Position numbers and translations under genes: made by a program. From contig NZ_JANCPR020000042.1 in NCBI RefSeq assembly GCF_028657195.3, positions 17,117 to 81,116 on the forward strand: a DNA stretch of 64,000 nucleotides, written 5' to 3'. The stretch's first letter is position 1. Each line of letters begins with the position of its first letter. Below, in pieces: positions 17,133 to 25,704 of this stretch. This stretch comes from Streptomyces iconiensis. GTDB lineage: Bacteria > Actinomycetota > Actinomycetes > Streptomycetales > Streptomycetaceae. The notes under the pieces are model-generated. The model was not told the origin of the DNA, made no database searches, and was given only the letters and a program-made list of their open reading frames with translations.

Positions 17133-17373
17133 GAAGAGGTATCGCCCGTGAGTCGTGGTGGGTAAAAGCTCCTGACCGCTGAGCTTACTCCCCGCCTGTT
17201 CGCGAGAGCCATGTTGTCTCAAGGTCCGGCGCTCACCGCTCCCGCGGCCCGCGGTACGGGCCCGCTCCCCCGCCCTGCGCTGCGCCGCCGCAGGTCCTCG
17301 CGGCGGCGCAGAAGGCCCTGCGGGCCTGCCCGTTGGCACCGTTCCGGGATGTTCAGCAAGAGACTGTAATGCT

Positions 17374-17394
17374 AGAGTCAAGTTCCATGACTCT
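17374..17394. promoter_or_regulatory. Dyad over the MFS gene start
   Basis: AGAGTCA (17374-17380) and TGACTCT (17388-17394) are exact inverted arms that straddle the ATG at 17387, with AGTCAAG in the left arm region. TAATGC just upstream could be a -10 box, which would make the transcript very short-leadered or leaderless. Confidence 0.35.
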
Positions 17395-18661
17395 GTACGT
17401 GGGCCCCAGGACGCGGGCCCTGGCCCAGCGGCGGACCCGCGCCAAGAGCCGCAGAGGTCTGGTGACCCTGCTGGTGGCGACAGCGGTCAGCTCGCTGGGC
17501 GAGGCCATGATGATCGTGGCGATCCCCTGGTTCGTCCTGGAGACCACGGGCAGCGTGGTCAGGACCGGCGTGATCATCGCCGTCGGCACCGTCGTCTCGG
17601 CCCTCGCGGGAGCCCTGACGGGGCCGCTTGTGGACCGCTGGGGTTTCCGGAGGATGGCGGTCGTCTCCCACCTGGTCTCCGGCACGGGAGCGGCGTGCAT
17701 CCCGCTGCTGCACGCGCTCGGCATGCTCGACTTCGCCACGCTCATCGCGGTGGTCGCCGCCGCCTACGTGCTCGACATCCCCGCCGTCGCCTCCGTGACC
17801 GGCCTGGTCCCGGGGCTGGCCAGGGGCATGCGGATGCCGCTGGAGCGCGGCAACGCGCTGCTGACCGGTATCCACCAGGTCGCCACCCTCGTCGGACCAC
17901 CGCTGGGCGGGCTGTTGCTGGCCGTCATCGGTGCGCCCGGCGTGCTGCTGCTCAACGCGGGGGGCGGGCTCATCGCGGCCGGCCTGCTGAGCGTGGTCGC
18001 CGTGGTCCCCGACAGGACGGAGGAGGGGGAAGCGGAAGACGGGGCGCACGGAGGCGGGCAGCAGAGCTACCGGAGCGAGCTGCTCAACGGCGTCAGGACG
18101 CTGTGGCGCAACCGGCTGGTGCGCACCCTCACCCTCTCAGGCACCGCCTTCAACACGCTGGACAGCGGCCTGTCGGGCGTCGTCCTGGTCACCTACGCCT
18201 ACCAGCACCTCGACAGCGCATCCAGCCTCGGCTTCCTGCTGTCCGCCTTCGGCCTCGGCTCCCTGGCGGGGACGCTCGGCTACGCCGCCGTCGGCCACCG
18301 GATCGGCAGACGGAGGACCTTCCTCACCACGGGGTTCGCGGTCGCCGCACTGATCGTCTCGCTGGCCGCGATGCCCCCGCTGCTGGTGAGCGCCGGGGTG
18401 CTGGCCGCGCTGGGTGCCGTGGCCGCGCCGGTGGGTCCGCTGCGGGTCAGCGTGCTCCAGGAGCAGACGCCGGCCGGGCAGTACGGGCAGGTCAAGACCG
18501 CCGTGGACACGGTGGGGATCACGGCGGCCCCGCTGGGCGCCATGGTCACCGTGTTCATGGTCGGCGCCCTCGGGCTGCAACCGGCGATCTTCGTGATCGG
18601 GATCGCCTATCTCGTCGTCGTCGCCGCCTGCTGGGCAGCGCCCGCGCTCCGGAAGCTGTGA
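17387..18661 (+). CDS. MFS exporter
   Basis: 424 residues from ATG 17387 (an alternative ATG at 17369 adds six residues). Twelve hydrophobic segments alternate with short loops. Typical MFS features are FVLETTGSVVRTG in the first half, GPLVDRWGFRRMAV (loop 2-3 signature) and GHRIGRRRTFL in the second half. The build matches actinomycete enterobactin/macrolide-type efflux proteins. In the cluster it is a likely exporter or self-resistance pump for the product. There is no clear Shine-Dalgarno sequence. Confidence 0.85.
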   Translation: MTLYVGPRTRALAQRRTRAKSRRGLVTLLVATAVSSLGEAMMIVAIPWFVLETTGSVVRTGVIIAVGTVVSALAGALTGPLVDRWGFRRMAVVSHLVSGTGAACIPLLHALGMLDFATLIAVVAAAYVLDIPAVASVTGLVPGLARGMRMPLERGNALLTGIHQVATLVGPPLGGLLLAVIGAPGVLLLNAGGGLIAAGLLSVVAVVPDRTEEGEAEDGAHGGGQQSYRSELLNGVRTLWRNRLVRTLTLSGTAFNTLDSGLSGVVLVTYAYQHLDSASSLGFLLSAFGLGSLAGTLGYAAVGHRIGRRRTFLTTGFAVAALIVSLAAMPPLLVSAGVLAALGAVAAPVGPLRVSVLQEQTPAGQYGQVKTAVDTVGITAAPLGAMVTVFMVGALGLQPAIFVIGIAYLVVVAACWAAPALRKL

Positions 18662-18698
18662 CCCCGGCAGGCCCCGCACGCGCCTCACATCGTTCAAC

Positions 18699-18713
18699 TT
18701 GACTAACATTGAC
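18699..18713. promoter_or_regulatory. TTGACTAACATTGAC element upstream of the ALDH-ThDP operon
   Basis: Two TTGAC words 10 bases apart lie 67-81 bases before the ATG at 18780, and the preceding GTTCAACTTGAC adds an inverted half-site. Either TTGAC could serve as a -35 box. The same words occur in the other cluster promoters. Confidence 0.4.
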
Positions 18714-18779
18714 AGAACATGACACGCGAGTGAGGCTGACAGTTCGTCTCGACTCCACCGCTCTCGACTGGGGGAACCC

Positions 18780-20006
18780 ATGACAACCGTCGCGTCCTAC
18801 AGACACGCAGGAAGCGAGGCCCGGCGTACGGCCGCCCTGCGCGCTGTCAGGGAGCACCTGGCGAACGATCCCGAGCCCGTACGCAGGGTGCTGTGTGAGA
18901 TCTCCACCCACCGCGCGGCCGGGTACGAGATCGAGGCCGCCATCGCCACGCTCGACGGCGCGCAGGCCGAGGTGGACAAGTACCGGCCGCGGCAACTCGA
19001 CCAGCTCGCCGTCTACATGCCGTCCAACGTCCTGCTCTACTCCTACGTCCTGTACCTGCTCGTCCCCTCCCTGTACTCCTCGCGCGTCGCCTTCCGCCCC
19101 TCCAGCCGCGTCGGCTCCCAGACGGCGCGGCTGCACGAGATCCTCGCGCCGGTGCACGGGCTGCCCGTCGACCTGACCGGCGTCAGCCAGCGCGCGTTCC
19201 TCCGCGACCACGTGCACTCGGCCGACGCGGTCATCTTCACCGGCGCGTACCACAACGCCGAACAGATCCGCTCCCAGCTCTTCCCCGGACAGCTCCTCCT
19301 CTACTTCGGCGGCGGCGTCAACCCGTTCGTCGTCCACCCCGGCGCCGACCTCGCGCACACCGCGCGCGACGCCGTCACCATCCGTGTGCACAACTCGGGC
19401 CAGGACTGCCTGGGCCCCGACCTGTTCTGCGTGCACGAGGACCTCATGGCCGGCTTCACCGCCGCGCTGCTCGACGAACTCGCGCTGCTGCGCTACGGCT
19501 CCTACGACGACCCCGAGGCCGACTACGGCCCGCTGGTCTACGACGGGGCCATGGAGGAGGCCATCCAGTTCCTCGCCCGCAACCGGCAGCGCATCGTGCA
19601 CGGCGGCCGGGTCGACCTGGGCGAGAGCCGTATGGAGCCGACCATCGTGGTCGGCGAGGAGGTCACGGCGCGCACCCAGGTACCCGAGTTCTTCGCGCCG
19701 GTCTTCCACGTCGTGCCCTACCGCGACCCGCACCGGCTGGCCGCCACGCTCACCACCGGGCAGTTCACCGAGAAGGCCATGGGCTCCAGCGTCTACGGTG
19801 ACGCGCCCGAACTGGCCGCCGCGCTGTCCCGCAGGACCACCGTGACCGTCAACACCAGCCTGCTGTCCATCGACGACGGCAACGCGCCCTTCGGCGGCCA
19901 CGGCCGGATGGCCAACTACGTCACCGACGGGCACGAGATGTGGGCCGAGCCCCTCCTCGTCTCCAAGGCCGTCGCCGAACACGCCCCGGAAGCAGGTGCA
20001 CGGTGA
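18780..20006 (+). CDS. Aldehyde dehydrogenase-like protein with altered general base
   Basis: 408 residues, ATG at 18780 with GGGGGAA upstream. ALDH landmarks: PSNVLLYSY (the Asn of the oxyanion hole), VIFTGAYHNAEQI (cofactor loop), NPFVVHPGADLAHTARDA, and NSGQDCLGPDLF with the catalytic Cys. The normal ELGG, whose Glu is the general base, reads YFGG here, so hydrolysis of the thioester intermediate may be impaired. That could favour transfer to another acceptor such as CoA or ACP, or reduction in the other direction. It is coupled by 4-base overlap to the ThDP enzyme, suggesting the two act in sequence. Substrate unknown. Confidence 0.75.
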   Translation: MTTVASYRHAGSEARRTAALRAVREHLANDPEPVRRVLCEISTHRAAGYEIEAAIATLDGAQAEVDKYRPRQLDQLAVYMPSNVLLYSYVLYLLVPSLYSSRVAFRPSSRVGSQTARLHEILAPVHGLPVDLTGVSQRAFLRDHVHSADAVIFTGAYHNAEQIRSQLFPGQLLLYFGGGVNPFVVHPGADLAHTARDAVTIRVHNSGQDCLGPDLFCVHEDLMAGFTAALLDELALLRYGSYDDPEADYGPLVYDGAMEEAIQFLARNRQRIVHGGRVDLGESRMEPTIVVGEEVTARTQVPEFFAPVFHVVPYRDPHRLAATLTTGQFTEKAMGSSVYGDAPELAAALSRRTTVTVNTSLLSIDDGNAPFGGHGRMANYVTDGHEMWAEPLLVSKAVAEHAPEAGAR

Positions 20007-21853
20007 GCGCCGACACCCACGCCGACGCCGGTGACGACGCGTACCCGACCGCCTGGGACGCCGTCGCCGACCACCTCCACCACCTGGGCGTGAGCGCCGT
20101 CTTCGGGCTGCCGGGCGACGACATGGGGCCGCTGGCGGCGCTGGAGAAGTCCGCGCTGCCCGTCGTGCTCTGCCGGGACCAGCGCAACGCCGCGTTCATG
20201 GCGACGGGCCACGCGCTCACCTCAGGGCGCCCCGCCGTCTGCGTCATCGGCAAGGGCCCCGCGCTGACGAACACGCTCACCGGACTGCTGGAGGCACGTT
20301 CGGCGGCGGCGCCCGTGCTGCTCGTCGCCGAGGGCACCGCGCTCGGCCGGGTCGGCACCGGGGCCTTCCAGGAAGTGGACCAGCTCGCCGCCGTACGCCC
20401 GCACGTGAAGTGGGCCGCACGCGCCGACCTGCCGGAACAACTGCCCCGGCTGCTCGACAAGGCCGCCGCCGTCGCCGTCAACGGCACCCCGGGGCCCGTG
20501 TACGTGGAGGTCGCCGAACAGCTCGCGCAGTCACCCGTGCCCCGTACCGCGTGGCGCCCCGCGACGCGGCAGCGCCCCGCACCCGATCCCGCGGTGCTCG
20601 CGGAGACGGCAGGGGTCATCGCGCGGGCCCGCCGCCCGCTGCTCCTCGTCGGCGGCGGCGCACGGCACAGCGGTGCGGGGCACGCCGTCGAGCTGCTGGC
20701 CGAACGGATCGGCGCCGGCATCTTCACCACCGCTTCGGGGCGCGGCAGCGTCGACGAGAACCACCCGCTCAGCTGCGGGGTCTCCGGCCTGTACTGCGTG
20801 CCGCCGGCGGACACGCTGTGGCAGGACTGCGATCTGGTCCTCGCGCTGGGCAGCCGCCTGGAGGAGACCGCGACCTTCGGCTGGCCCCCGCGCGGCCAGG
20901 GCGGCCAGGACCGCCAACCGACGGTCGTCCAGGTCACGTTGGGCGAGGAGAGCGTGGTCACGGACGGGCACGGGCACCATGTGCTGGCCGATGTCGCGCA
21001 CACCGTCGAAGGCTGGCTGCACGCCCTTCCGGAGCGGGGGCCCGGGAAGGCGGAGGCGGCCGGTGACGGAGCCGGGGACGGTGACGGAGTCCGGGACGGA
21101 GCCGGGGACGGAGTCCGGGACGGGGACAGCGACGGCTGGCGTGGGCGCGTGCGGGCCGTGCGGCAGGGGCTGGCCGAGGGCGCCGCCGCACGTACGGGCG
21201 CCGCGCTGCTGACCGTGCGCGAGGGAACCGTACCGGTCTCCCAGGTGCTGGCCTCGCTCGACAGGACGCTGCCCGGGGACCGGATCCTGGTGCAGGAGAA
21301 CGGGCTGCAGGACATGTGGTCGTACTTCTTCCCGCACTGGACCGTCGGGCGGGAGGCGGGGTCCCTGGTTCCCAGCGAGCAGACGCCGCTGGGCTTCGGC
21401 GCAGCCGCCGCCATGGGCGCCGCGCTCGCGGCACCGGGGCGGCCCGTCGCCGCGCTGGTCGGGGACGGCGCCTTCCATCTGATGCGGGCCGAACTGCCCA
21501 CGCTGGCCGCCTCGTCGGCGCCCGTGCTGTACGTCGTCCTCGACAACGGGGGTTACGGATGGCTCCAGTCGAACCTGGACCGGGTCTCCGGCGCCGGTTC
21601 ACGGTTCGCCTTCACCTCGGCCCTGGGCACGGGGACCGAGGGGATCGCACGCGCGAACGGCCTCGGACACCGCCGAGTTGATCGACTCGATGGCCTGGAC
21701 CCCGCCTTGCTGGAAGCATGGCGGCTGTGCGAAAGCGGCACGTCCGCGATCGTCGAAGTGAGCGTGGGGCTGGAGGACACTCCGCCCGGGGTCGACCAGC
21801 CCGCGGGTGACTTCCCCACGCGCGACAAAAACGAGGGTGACTACGACCGATGA
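20003..21853 (+). CDS. Thiamine-diphosphate-dependent enzyme (acetolactate synthase/2-oxoacid decarboxylase family)
   Basis: 616 residues, GTG at 20003 (GTGA overlap). Domain order is PYR (about 10-175: VFGLPGDDMGPLAAL, then CRDQRNAAFMATGHALTSGRPAV), central (190-330: LLLVGGGARHSGAGHAVELL) and PP (about 430-600: GDGAFHL through LDNGGYGW, the ThDP-magnesium motif). The position usually held by the activating Glu (RHEQ in acetolactate synthase) reads CRDQ, so Asp appears to replace Glu. A Gly/Asp/Glu-rich repeat of about 35 residues separates the central and PP domains. It probably decarboxylates a 2-oxoacid or transfers an acyl unit, feeding the ALDH-like partner. Confidence 0.8.
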   Translation: MSADTHADAGDDAYPTAWDAVADHLHHLGVSAVFGLPGDDMGPLAALEKSALPVVLCRDQRNAAFMATGHALTSGRPAVCVIGKGPALTNTLTGLLEARSAAAPVLLVAEGTALGRVGTGAFQEVDQLAAVRPHVKWAARADLPEQLPRLLDKAAAVAVNGTPGPVYVEVAEQLAQSPVPRTAWRPATRQRPAPDPAVLAETAGVIARARRPLLLVGGGARHSGAGHAVELLAERIGAGIFTTASGRGSVDENHPLSCGVSGLYCVPPADTLWQDCDLVLALGSRLEETATFGWPPRGQGGQDRQPTVVQVTLGEESVVTDGHGHHVLADVAHTVEGWLHALPERGPGKAEAAGDGAGDGDGVRDGAGDGVRDGDSDGWRGRVRAVRQGLAEGAAARTGAALLTVREGTVPVSQVLASLDRTLPGDRILVQENGLQDMWSYFFPHWTVGREAGSLVPSEQTPLGFGAAAAMGAALAAPGRPVAALVGDGAFHLMRAELPTLAASSAPVLYVVLDNGGYGWLQSNLDRVSGAGSRFAFTSALGTGTEGIARANGLGHRRVDRLDGLDPALLEAWRLCESGTSAIVEVSVGLEDTPPGVDQPAGDFPTRDKNEGDYDR

Positions 21854-22764
21854 CAGAAGCGCTCTTCTTCCCTGGGCTGATTCCGACTCCCTACAGCCGC
21901 ATCAGACCCTTCGTAGAGAACAGCGAACACGCCATACGCCGTTTCGCCACAGCCGACGACGTACTCGGGTACCACCTGGCGGACGCGTACCGCACCGCCG
22001 ACATCTACGACTGGGAAGTCTTCGAGGCCGGCTTCATGGCGGTCTCCCTCGCGCTCGCCGACTGGGCGAGCGAAGAGCGCGGTGTGCACGCGGGAGTCTG
22101 CGGCGGCCAGAGCTTCGGCGCCTTCATGGCGGCCGTGTGGGCGGGGGCCCTGAGCTACCCCGAGGCGCTCCAGCTGGTCCGCCGCAGCGTGCCCGTCGAG
22201 GACGGCTACTTCGCCTCCCTCGACGAGCCCGTCGGCTGCCACTTCTTCCACAAACTGCCCTACGACACGGTCACCAAGCTGGTCGAGGAGGTGCACGCGC
22301 GCGGCGAGTGGGCGGAGATCTGCGTCGTACTCGACGAAGAGGTGCACGCCGTCTCGGCCTCCCAGCGCACGCTCACCGAGTTCACCAGGCGGGTCAAGGA
22401 GGAGGGCGGCATCGCCTTCTACACCATGAACCGCGCCGAGCACTGCACCGCCGTCGCCGGGCTGCGCACCCGCCTGCACGACGAGGTCTACGGCGCCTTC
22501 CCCTGGAAGCAGGCCCGAATACCCGTCGTCTCCGATGTGGACGGCAGGCTGCTGACCGAGGGTGAGGACATCAAGCAGGACCTGCTGGACGGCTGGACCA
22601 CGCCCGTCCACTGGGAGACCATCCTGCGCGGCCTGCACACCGCCGGGGCAGCCCGCGTGTGGATTCCGGGTCCCCGGAACATGTTCGCGCGCATCACCAA
22701 CAAGTCCTTCCCCACCGAGCTGATCACGCCCAAGATGGCGCTGGCTCCCGGAGGGGCGGGGTGA
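21850..22764 (+). CDS. Acyltransferase of the malonyl-CoA:ACP transacylase fold
   Basis: 304 residues, ATG at 21850 overlapping the previous stop. The nucleophile elbow is GGQSFGAF (Ser88), and NRAEHCTAVAGLR (about residue 198-210) supplies the His. PVVSDVDGRLL and IPGPRNMFARI fit the C-terminal part of FabD-like enzymes. The GAFHS motif typical of malonyl-specific enzymes is not present in standard form, so extender specificity cannot be called. It should load extender or starter units onto the ACP at 31.9 kb, and is the only AT of the cluster. Confidence 0.8.
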   Translation: MTEALFFPGLIPTPYSRIRPFVENSEHAIRRFATADDVLGYHLADAYRTADIYDWEVFEAGFMAVSLALADWASEERGVHAGVCGGQSFGAFMAAVWAGALSYPEALQLVRRSVPVEDGYFASLDEPVGCHFFHKLPYDTVTKLVEEVHARGEWAEICVVLDEEVHAVSASQRTLTEFTRRVKEEGGIAFYTMNRAEHCTAVAGLRTRLHDEVYGAFPWKQARIPVVSDVDGRLLTEGEDIKQDLLDGWTTPVHWETILRGLHTAGAARVWIPGPRNMFARITNKSFPTELITPKMALAPGGAG

Positions 22765-24479
22765 AGGCCGGGACCAAGCCGCTGAGCGACCCCGCGGGCA
22801 AGCGGGTACTGAGCGCGGCGACGCTGGCCTCGGCACCCTCCGAAGTCCTGGACTTCCTGCTGCCGTTGTGGGCAGGTTCCTCGCTCGGTGCGAGCGCCAC
22901 GGTCATCGGCGCGCTCATCGCCGTCGAGTCCGTGCTCTCGCTCGTGGTGCGCCCGCTGGCCGGCCGCGCCTCCGACCGCTTCGACCCGCGCCATGTCGCC
23001 GCCGCTGGCGCCGTGCTCTACGCCGCCTCCTTCGCCGGGTACGCGCTCGCCACCGGCTACCCGGTCGCGTTCGCAGCCGCCGCGCTCGGCGGCTGCGGCG
23101 GCGCGCTGTTCTGGGTCGGCCTGCGCACCTGGGTCGGGTCCCGCACCGCGAGCGAGGGCGACGGGCTGCGCTCCAGCGGGTACGGCAAGCTGCTCACCGC
23201 CGAGGGCGAGGGCGCGTTCGTCGGCTACCTCGTGGCCTTCGCGCTGCTCGACCAGGGCGGCTACGTCCTGCTGTTCTGGGTCGGCGCCGCCGCCTGCGCC
23301 ACGGCGGCCGTCCTGCTCGGACTGCACGGCGAGCGCACACGCGCACGGCAGGGCCCAGAGGCCGGGCCCGGGGCCGAAGCGGGCACGGAGCCGGGGGCCG
23401 AGCCCGGGACCGGAGCGGATACGGAGCCGGGGGCCGGACCGGATGCGGAGGCGAAACCGGAGGTGGACGCGGGACCCTGGCCGCTGGACCGGCGGCGCCT
23501 GCGCCCTCTGATGGGCGTCTCCGCGCTGACGGCGGCGGCCGAGGCGGGCGTGTGGATGCTGCTTCTGCTGCGGCTCCAGGAGGACCTGGGCATGGAACCG
23601 GTGGAGATCGCGATGGTCTTCGCACCCGGCTTCATCGTCTTCATCCTGGTGCCCGAGCACGCCCACCACGTCACGGAACGGCTGGGCCGCACCCGCACGA
23701 TGGTCCTCGCCTTCACGGCAGCCGCGCTCTTCGCCGGCGGGCTGGCCGTCGCGGCGACACCTGTGGTGATCGCCTGCCTCTGGGCGCTGGCCGCAGCGTG
23801 CTACGCGGCCCAGATCCCCGTCGAACAGGCCACCATCGCCGCCGCTTCCGGAGGCAGCGTCGGACGCGGCATGGGCCTGTACGAGAGCGCGCGGCTCGTC
23901 GGCGTCATGGCGGGCCCGCTCCTGATGGGCGGGCTCTACCAGGCGGTCGGCTGGGCCGCTGCGTGCGGCCTCGCGGCCGTACTGTCCCTGGCCGGCGCCC
24001 TCGCCGTACCGCGCGCGCTGCGCGCCACGGGCCTGCCGGAGCCGGCGGGGACGCCACCGGTCGAAGCGCCCCACGAGGCGCCAGCCGGCGCCCGAACCGC
24101 CGGCACCCGACCCGCCGGGACCGAAGCCCCGGCATCACCCCCACAGGAGCCGGACACCGTGCCGGACACGAATGAGGAGAAGGAGACCCGCGTGGATCTG
24201 AGCAAGCGCAAGGCGGAGGAAGGGCTGTCCGCCGAGGAGCGTGCCCGGAGGGAACGGCAGGGCTGGTACATCCACACGGTCGCGTTCCTGATCGCGCAGG
24301 CCGCCCTCTATTTCTTCGAACAGAACTGGGTCTACTGGAAGCTGACCGAGGGCGACGTGCCCGAGGAGCACACCGGCTGGGCGACGACGGCGGGCCGTAT
24401 CTGGCTCATCATCTGGGTCATCGACGCCCTCGTCTCCTGGTCCTACACCATCTGGCCCCGGGCGAAGAAACCGTCCTGA
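22761..24479 (+). CDS. MFS transporter with a fused C-terminal 2TM domain
   Basis: 572 residues, GTG at 22761 (GTGA overlap). Residues 1-440 form an MFS transporter with about 12 membrane segments (RPLAGRASDRFDPRHVAAAGA is the loop 2-3 signature) and a Gly/Ala/Glu-rich central loop. After a 60-residue Pro/Ala/Thr linker comes a two-helix membrane module (RQGWYIHTVAFLIAQAALYFF, then IWLIIWVIDALVSWSYTIWP) resembling 2TM domains. An in-frame GTG at 24192 has an excellent ribosome-binding site (GAGGAGAAGGAGA at 24174-24186), so the 2TM part may also be made as a separate protein of about 95 residues. Probable exporter or immunity function for the cluster. Confidence 0.78.
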   Translation: MKAGTKPLSDPAGKRVLSAATLASAPSEVLDFLLPLWAGSSLGASATVIGALIAVESVLSLVVRPLAGRASDRFDPRHVAAAGAVLYAASFAGYALATGYPVAFAAAALGGCGGALFWVGLRTWVGSRTASEGDGLRSSGYGKLLTAEGEGAFVGYLVAFALLDQGGYVLLFWVGAAACATAAVLLGLHGERTRARQGPEAGPGAEAGTEPGAEPGTGADTEPGAGPDAEAKPEVDAGPWPLDRRRLRPLMGVSALTAAAEAGVWMLLLLRLQEDLGMEPVEIAMVFAPGFIVFILVPEHAHHVTERLGRTRTMVLAFTAAALFAGGLAVAATPVVIACLWALAAACYAAQIPVEQATIAAASGGSVGRGMGLYESARLVGVMAGPLLMGGLYQAVGWAAACGLAAVLSLAGALAVPRALRATGLPEPAGTPPVEAPHEAPAGARTAGTRPAGTEAPASPPQEPDTVPDTNEEKETRVDLSKRKAEEGLSAEERARRERQGWYIHTVAFLIAQAALYFFEQNWVYWKLTEGDVPEEHTGWATTAGRIWLIIWVIDALVSWSYTIWPRAKKPS

Positions 24480-24685
24480 ACGGCCCGTTGGAGCTGGACG
24501 GCCCGTAGGACGCCCGTAGGGCACCCTCGTTGGACGCCCGTTGGACGGCCGTTGAACCGCAGGTTGGACGGCCCGTCGAACGGCCCGTCGAGGCCGAACA
24601 GCTCCCCGTCGAAGCCGCGCCGCGCCCCGCGCGGCGCGGCTTCTTCGCGCCGACGCCGGTCAACGCGGCGCGCGAGGCGCGGGGT

Positions 24686-25702
24686 TCAGCGGTTGAGGTC
24701 GCGCTGGAGGAGGGGGACGGCCGGGTCCCAGCGGCCCTCGGCCGTGTCGAGGCGGCGGCGTGCGATGCCGGAGAGCGCTTCGAGTACGACCCTGCTGCCC
24801 AGGATCGCGGTGATGTCGGCGTGGTCGTAGGGCGGCGCGACCTCCACCACCTCCAGGCCGACCACGGGCAGTTCGTACGCGGCGCGCCGGACGGCGTCCA
24901 GCAGCTCGCGTGCGGTCAGGCCGCCCGGCTCGGGGGTGCCGGTGCCCGGCGCGTGACCGGGGTCGACGACGTCGATGTCGACGGAGAGGAAAACCCCGTC
25001 GCAGTCGTCCATGGCCAGGCCGAACGCTTCGGTGAGGCAGGCGCCCAGGCCGCGCGCCCCGATCTCGCTCATCTCGTACGAGCGCATGCCGCGCTCCGCC
25101 ATCCAGCGCAGCGTCTCGGGGCCCGGCCAGTACCCGCGCAGCCCGAACTGGATGAAGCGGTCGCCGCGTACGGCGCCCGACTCGATCAGCTGCCGCATCG
25201 GTTTGCCGTGCCCGTACAGCGGTCCGCCGCGCTCCTCGCCTCCGGTGTCGGGGTGCGCGTCGAAGTGGAGCATCCCGATCCGCCCGAAGCCGTGGTGTGC
25301 GGCGATACCGCGCATGTCGGCCAGCGCGATGGTGTGGTCGCCGCCCAGGACGACGGGGATGGCGCCGGAGGAGGCGGTCATGCGGACGGACCGTTCGATC
25401 AGCTGGATGCTCTGCTCGATCTCTCCCGAGTAGCAGGGGAGGTCACCCGCGTCGTGCACCCGCAGCTCGGTGAGCGCGTCGACGCCCAGGGCGAGGCTGC
25501 GACGAGTGCCGTTGTGCGGCATGTAGCACGCCTGGCGCAGCGCCGAGGGGCCGAAGCGTGCCCCCGCGCGGTAGGAGGTGCCGCCGTCGAAGGGCGCACC
25601 GAGGATGACGACCCCCGCGTCCTGGGACGGGTCGCCGAGGTCGAGGCGGGGCACGCCGAGAAAGGTGATGTCGGGTCCGAACGCGGGTCCCAGGTGTCGC
25701 AC
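24686..25702 (-). CDS. Agmatinase/arginase-family ureohydrolase, candidate peptide arginase
   Basis: 338 residues, GTG at 25702, two bases after the stop of the enoyl reductase gene. All manganese-binding motifs are present: GGDHT (120-124), HFDAHPD (146-152) and SVDIDVVDP (about 237). The family hydrolyses guanidino groups to urea plus an amine. Primary-metabolism agmatinase is possible. However, the gene is in the precursor/LanKC operon and the precursor core carries a single Arg, which invites the reading of a peptide arginase that makes ornithine, as shown for OspR-type enzymes in other RiPP pathways. That role is inference. Confidence 0.85.
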   Translation of the reverse strand: MRHLGPAFGPDITFLGVPRLDLGDPSQDAGVVILGAPFDGGTSYRAGARFGPSALRQACYMPHNGTRRSLALGVDALTELRVHDAGDLPCYSGEIEQSIQLIERSVRMTASSGAIPVVLGGDHTIALADMRGIAAHHGFGRIGMLHFDAHPDTGGEERGGPLYGHGKPMRQLIESGAVRGDRFIQFGLRGYWPGPETLRWMAERGMRSYEMSEIGARGLGACLTEAFGLAMDDCDGVFLSVDIDVVDPGHAPGTGTPEPGGLTARELLDAVRRAAYELPVVGLEVVEVAPPYDHADITAILGSRVVLEALSGIARRRLDTAEGRWDPAVPLLQRDLNR

Positions 25703-25704
25703 AG

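Noticed and set aside
24686..25702. Simple annotation as housekeeping agmatinase
   Set aside because: Family membership is clear, but the two-base spacing in the LanKC operon argues for a pathway role; kept as arginase-family with the peptide role stated as inference.
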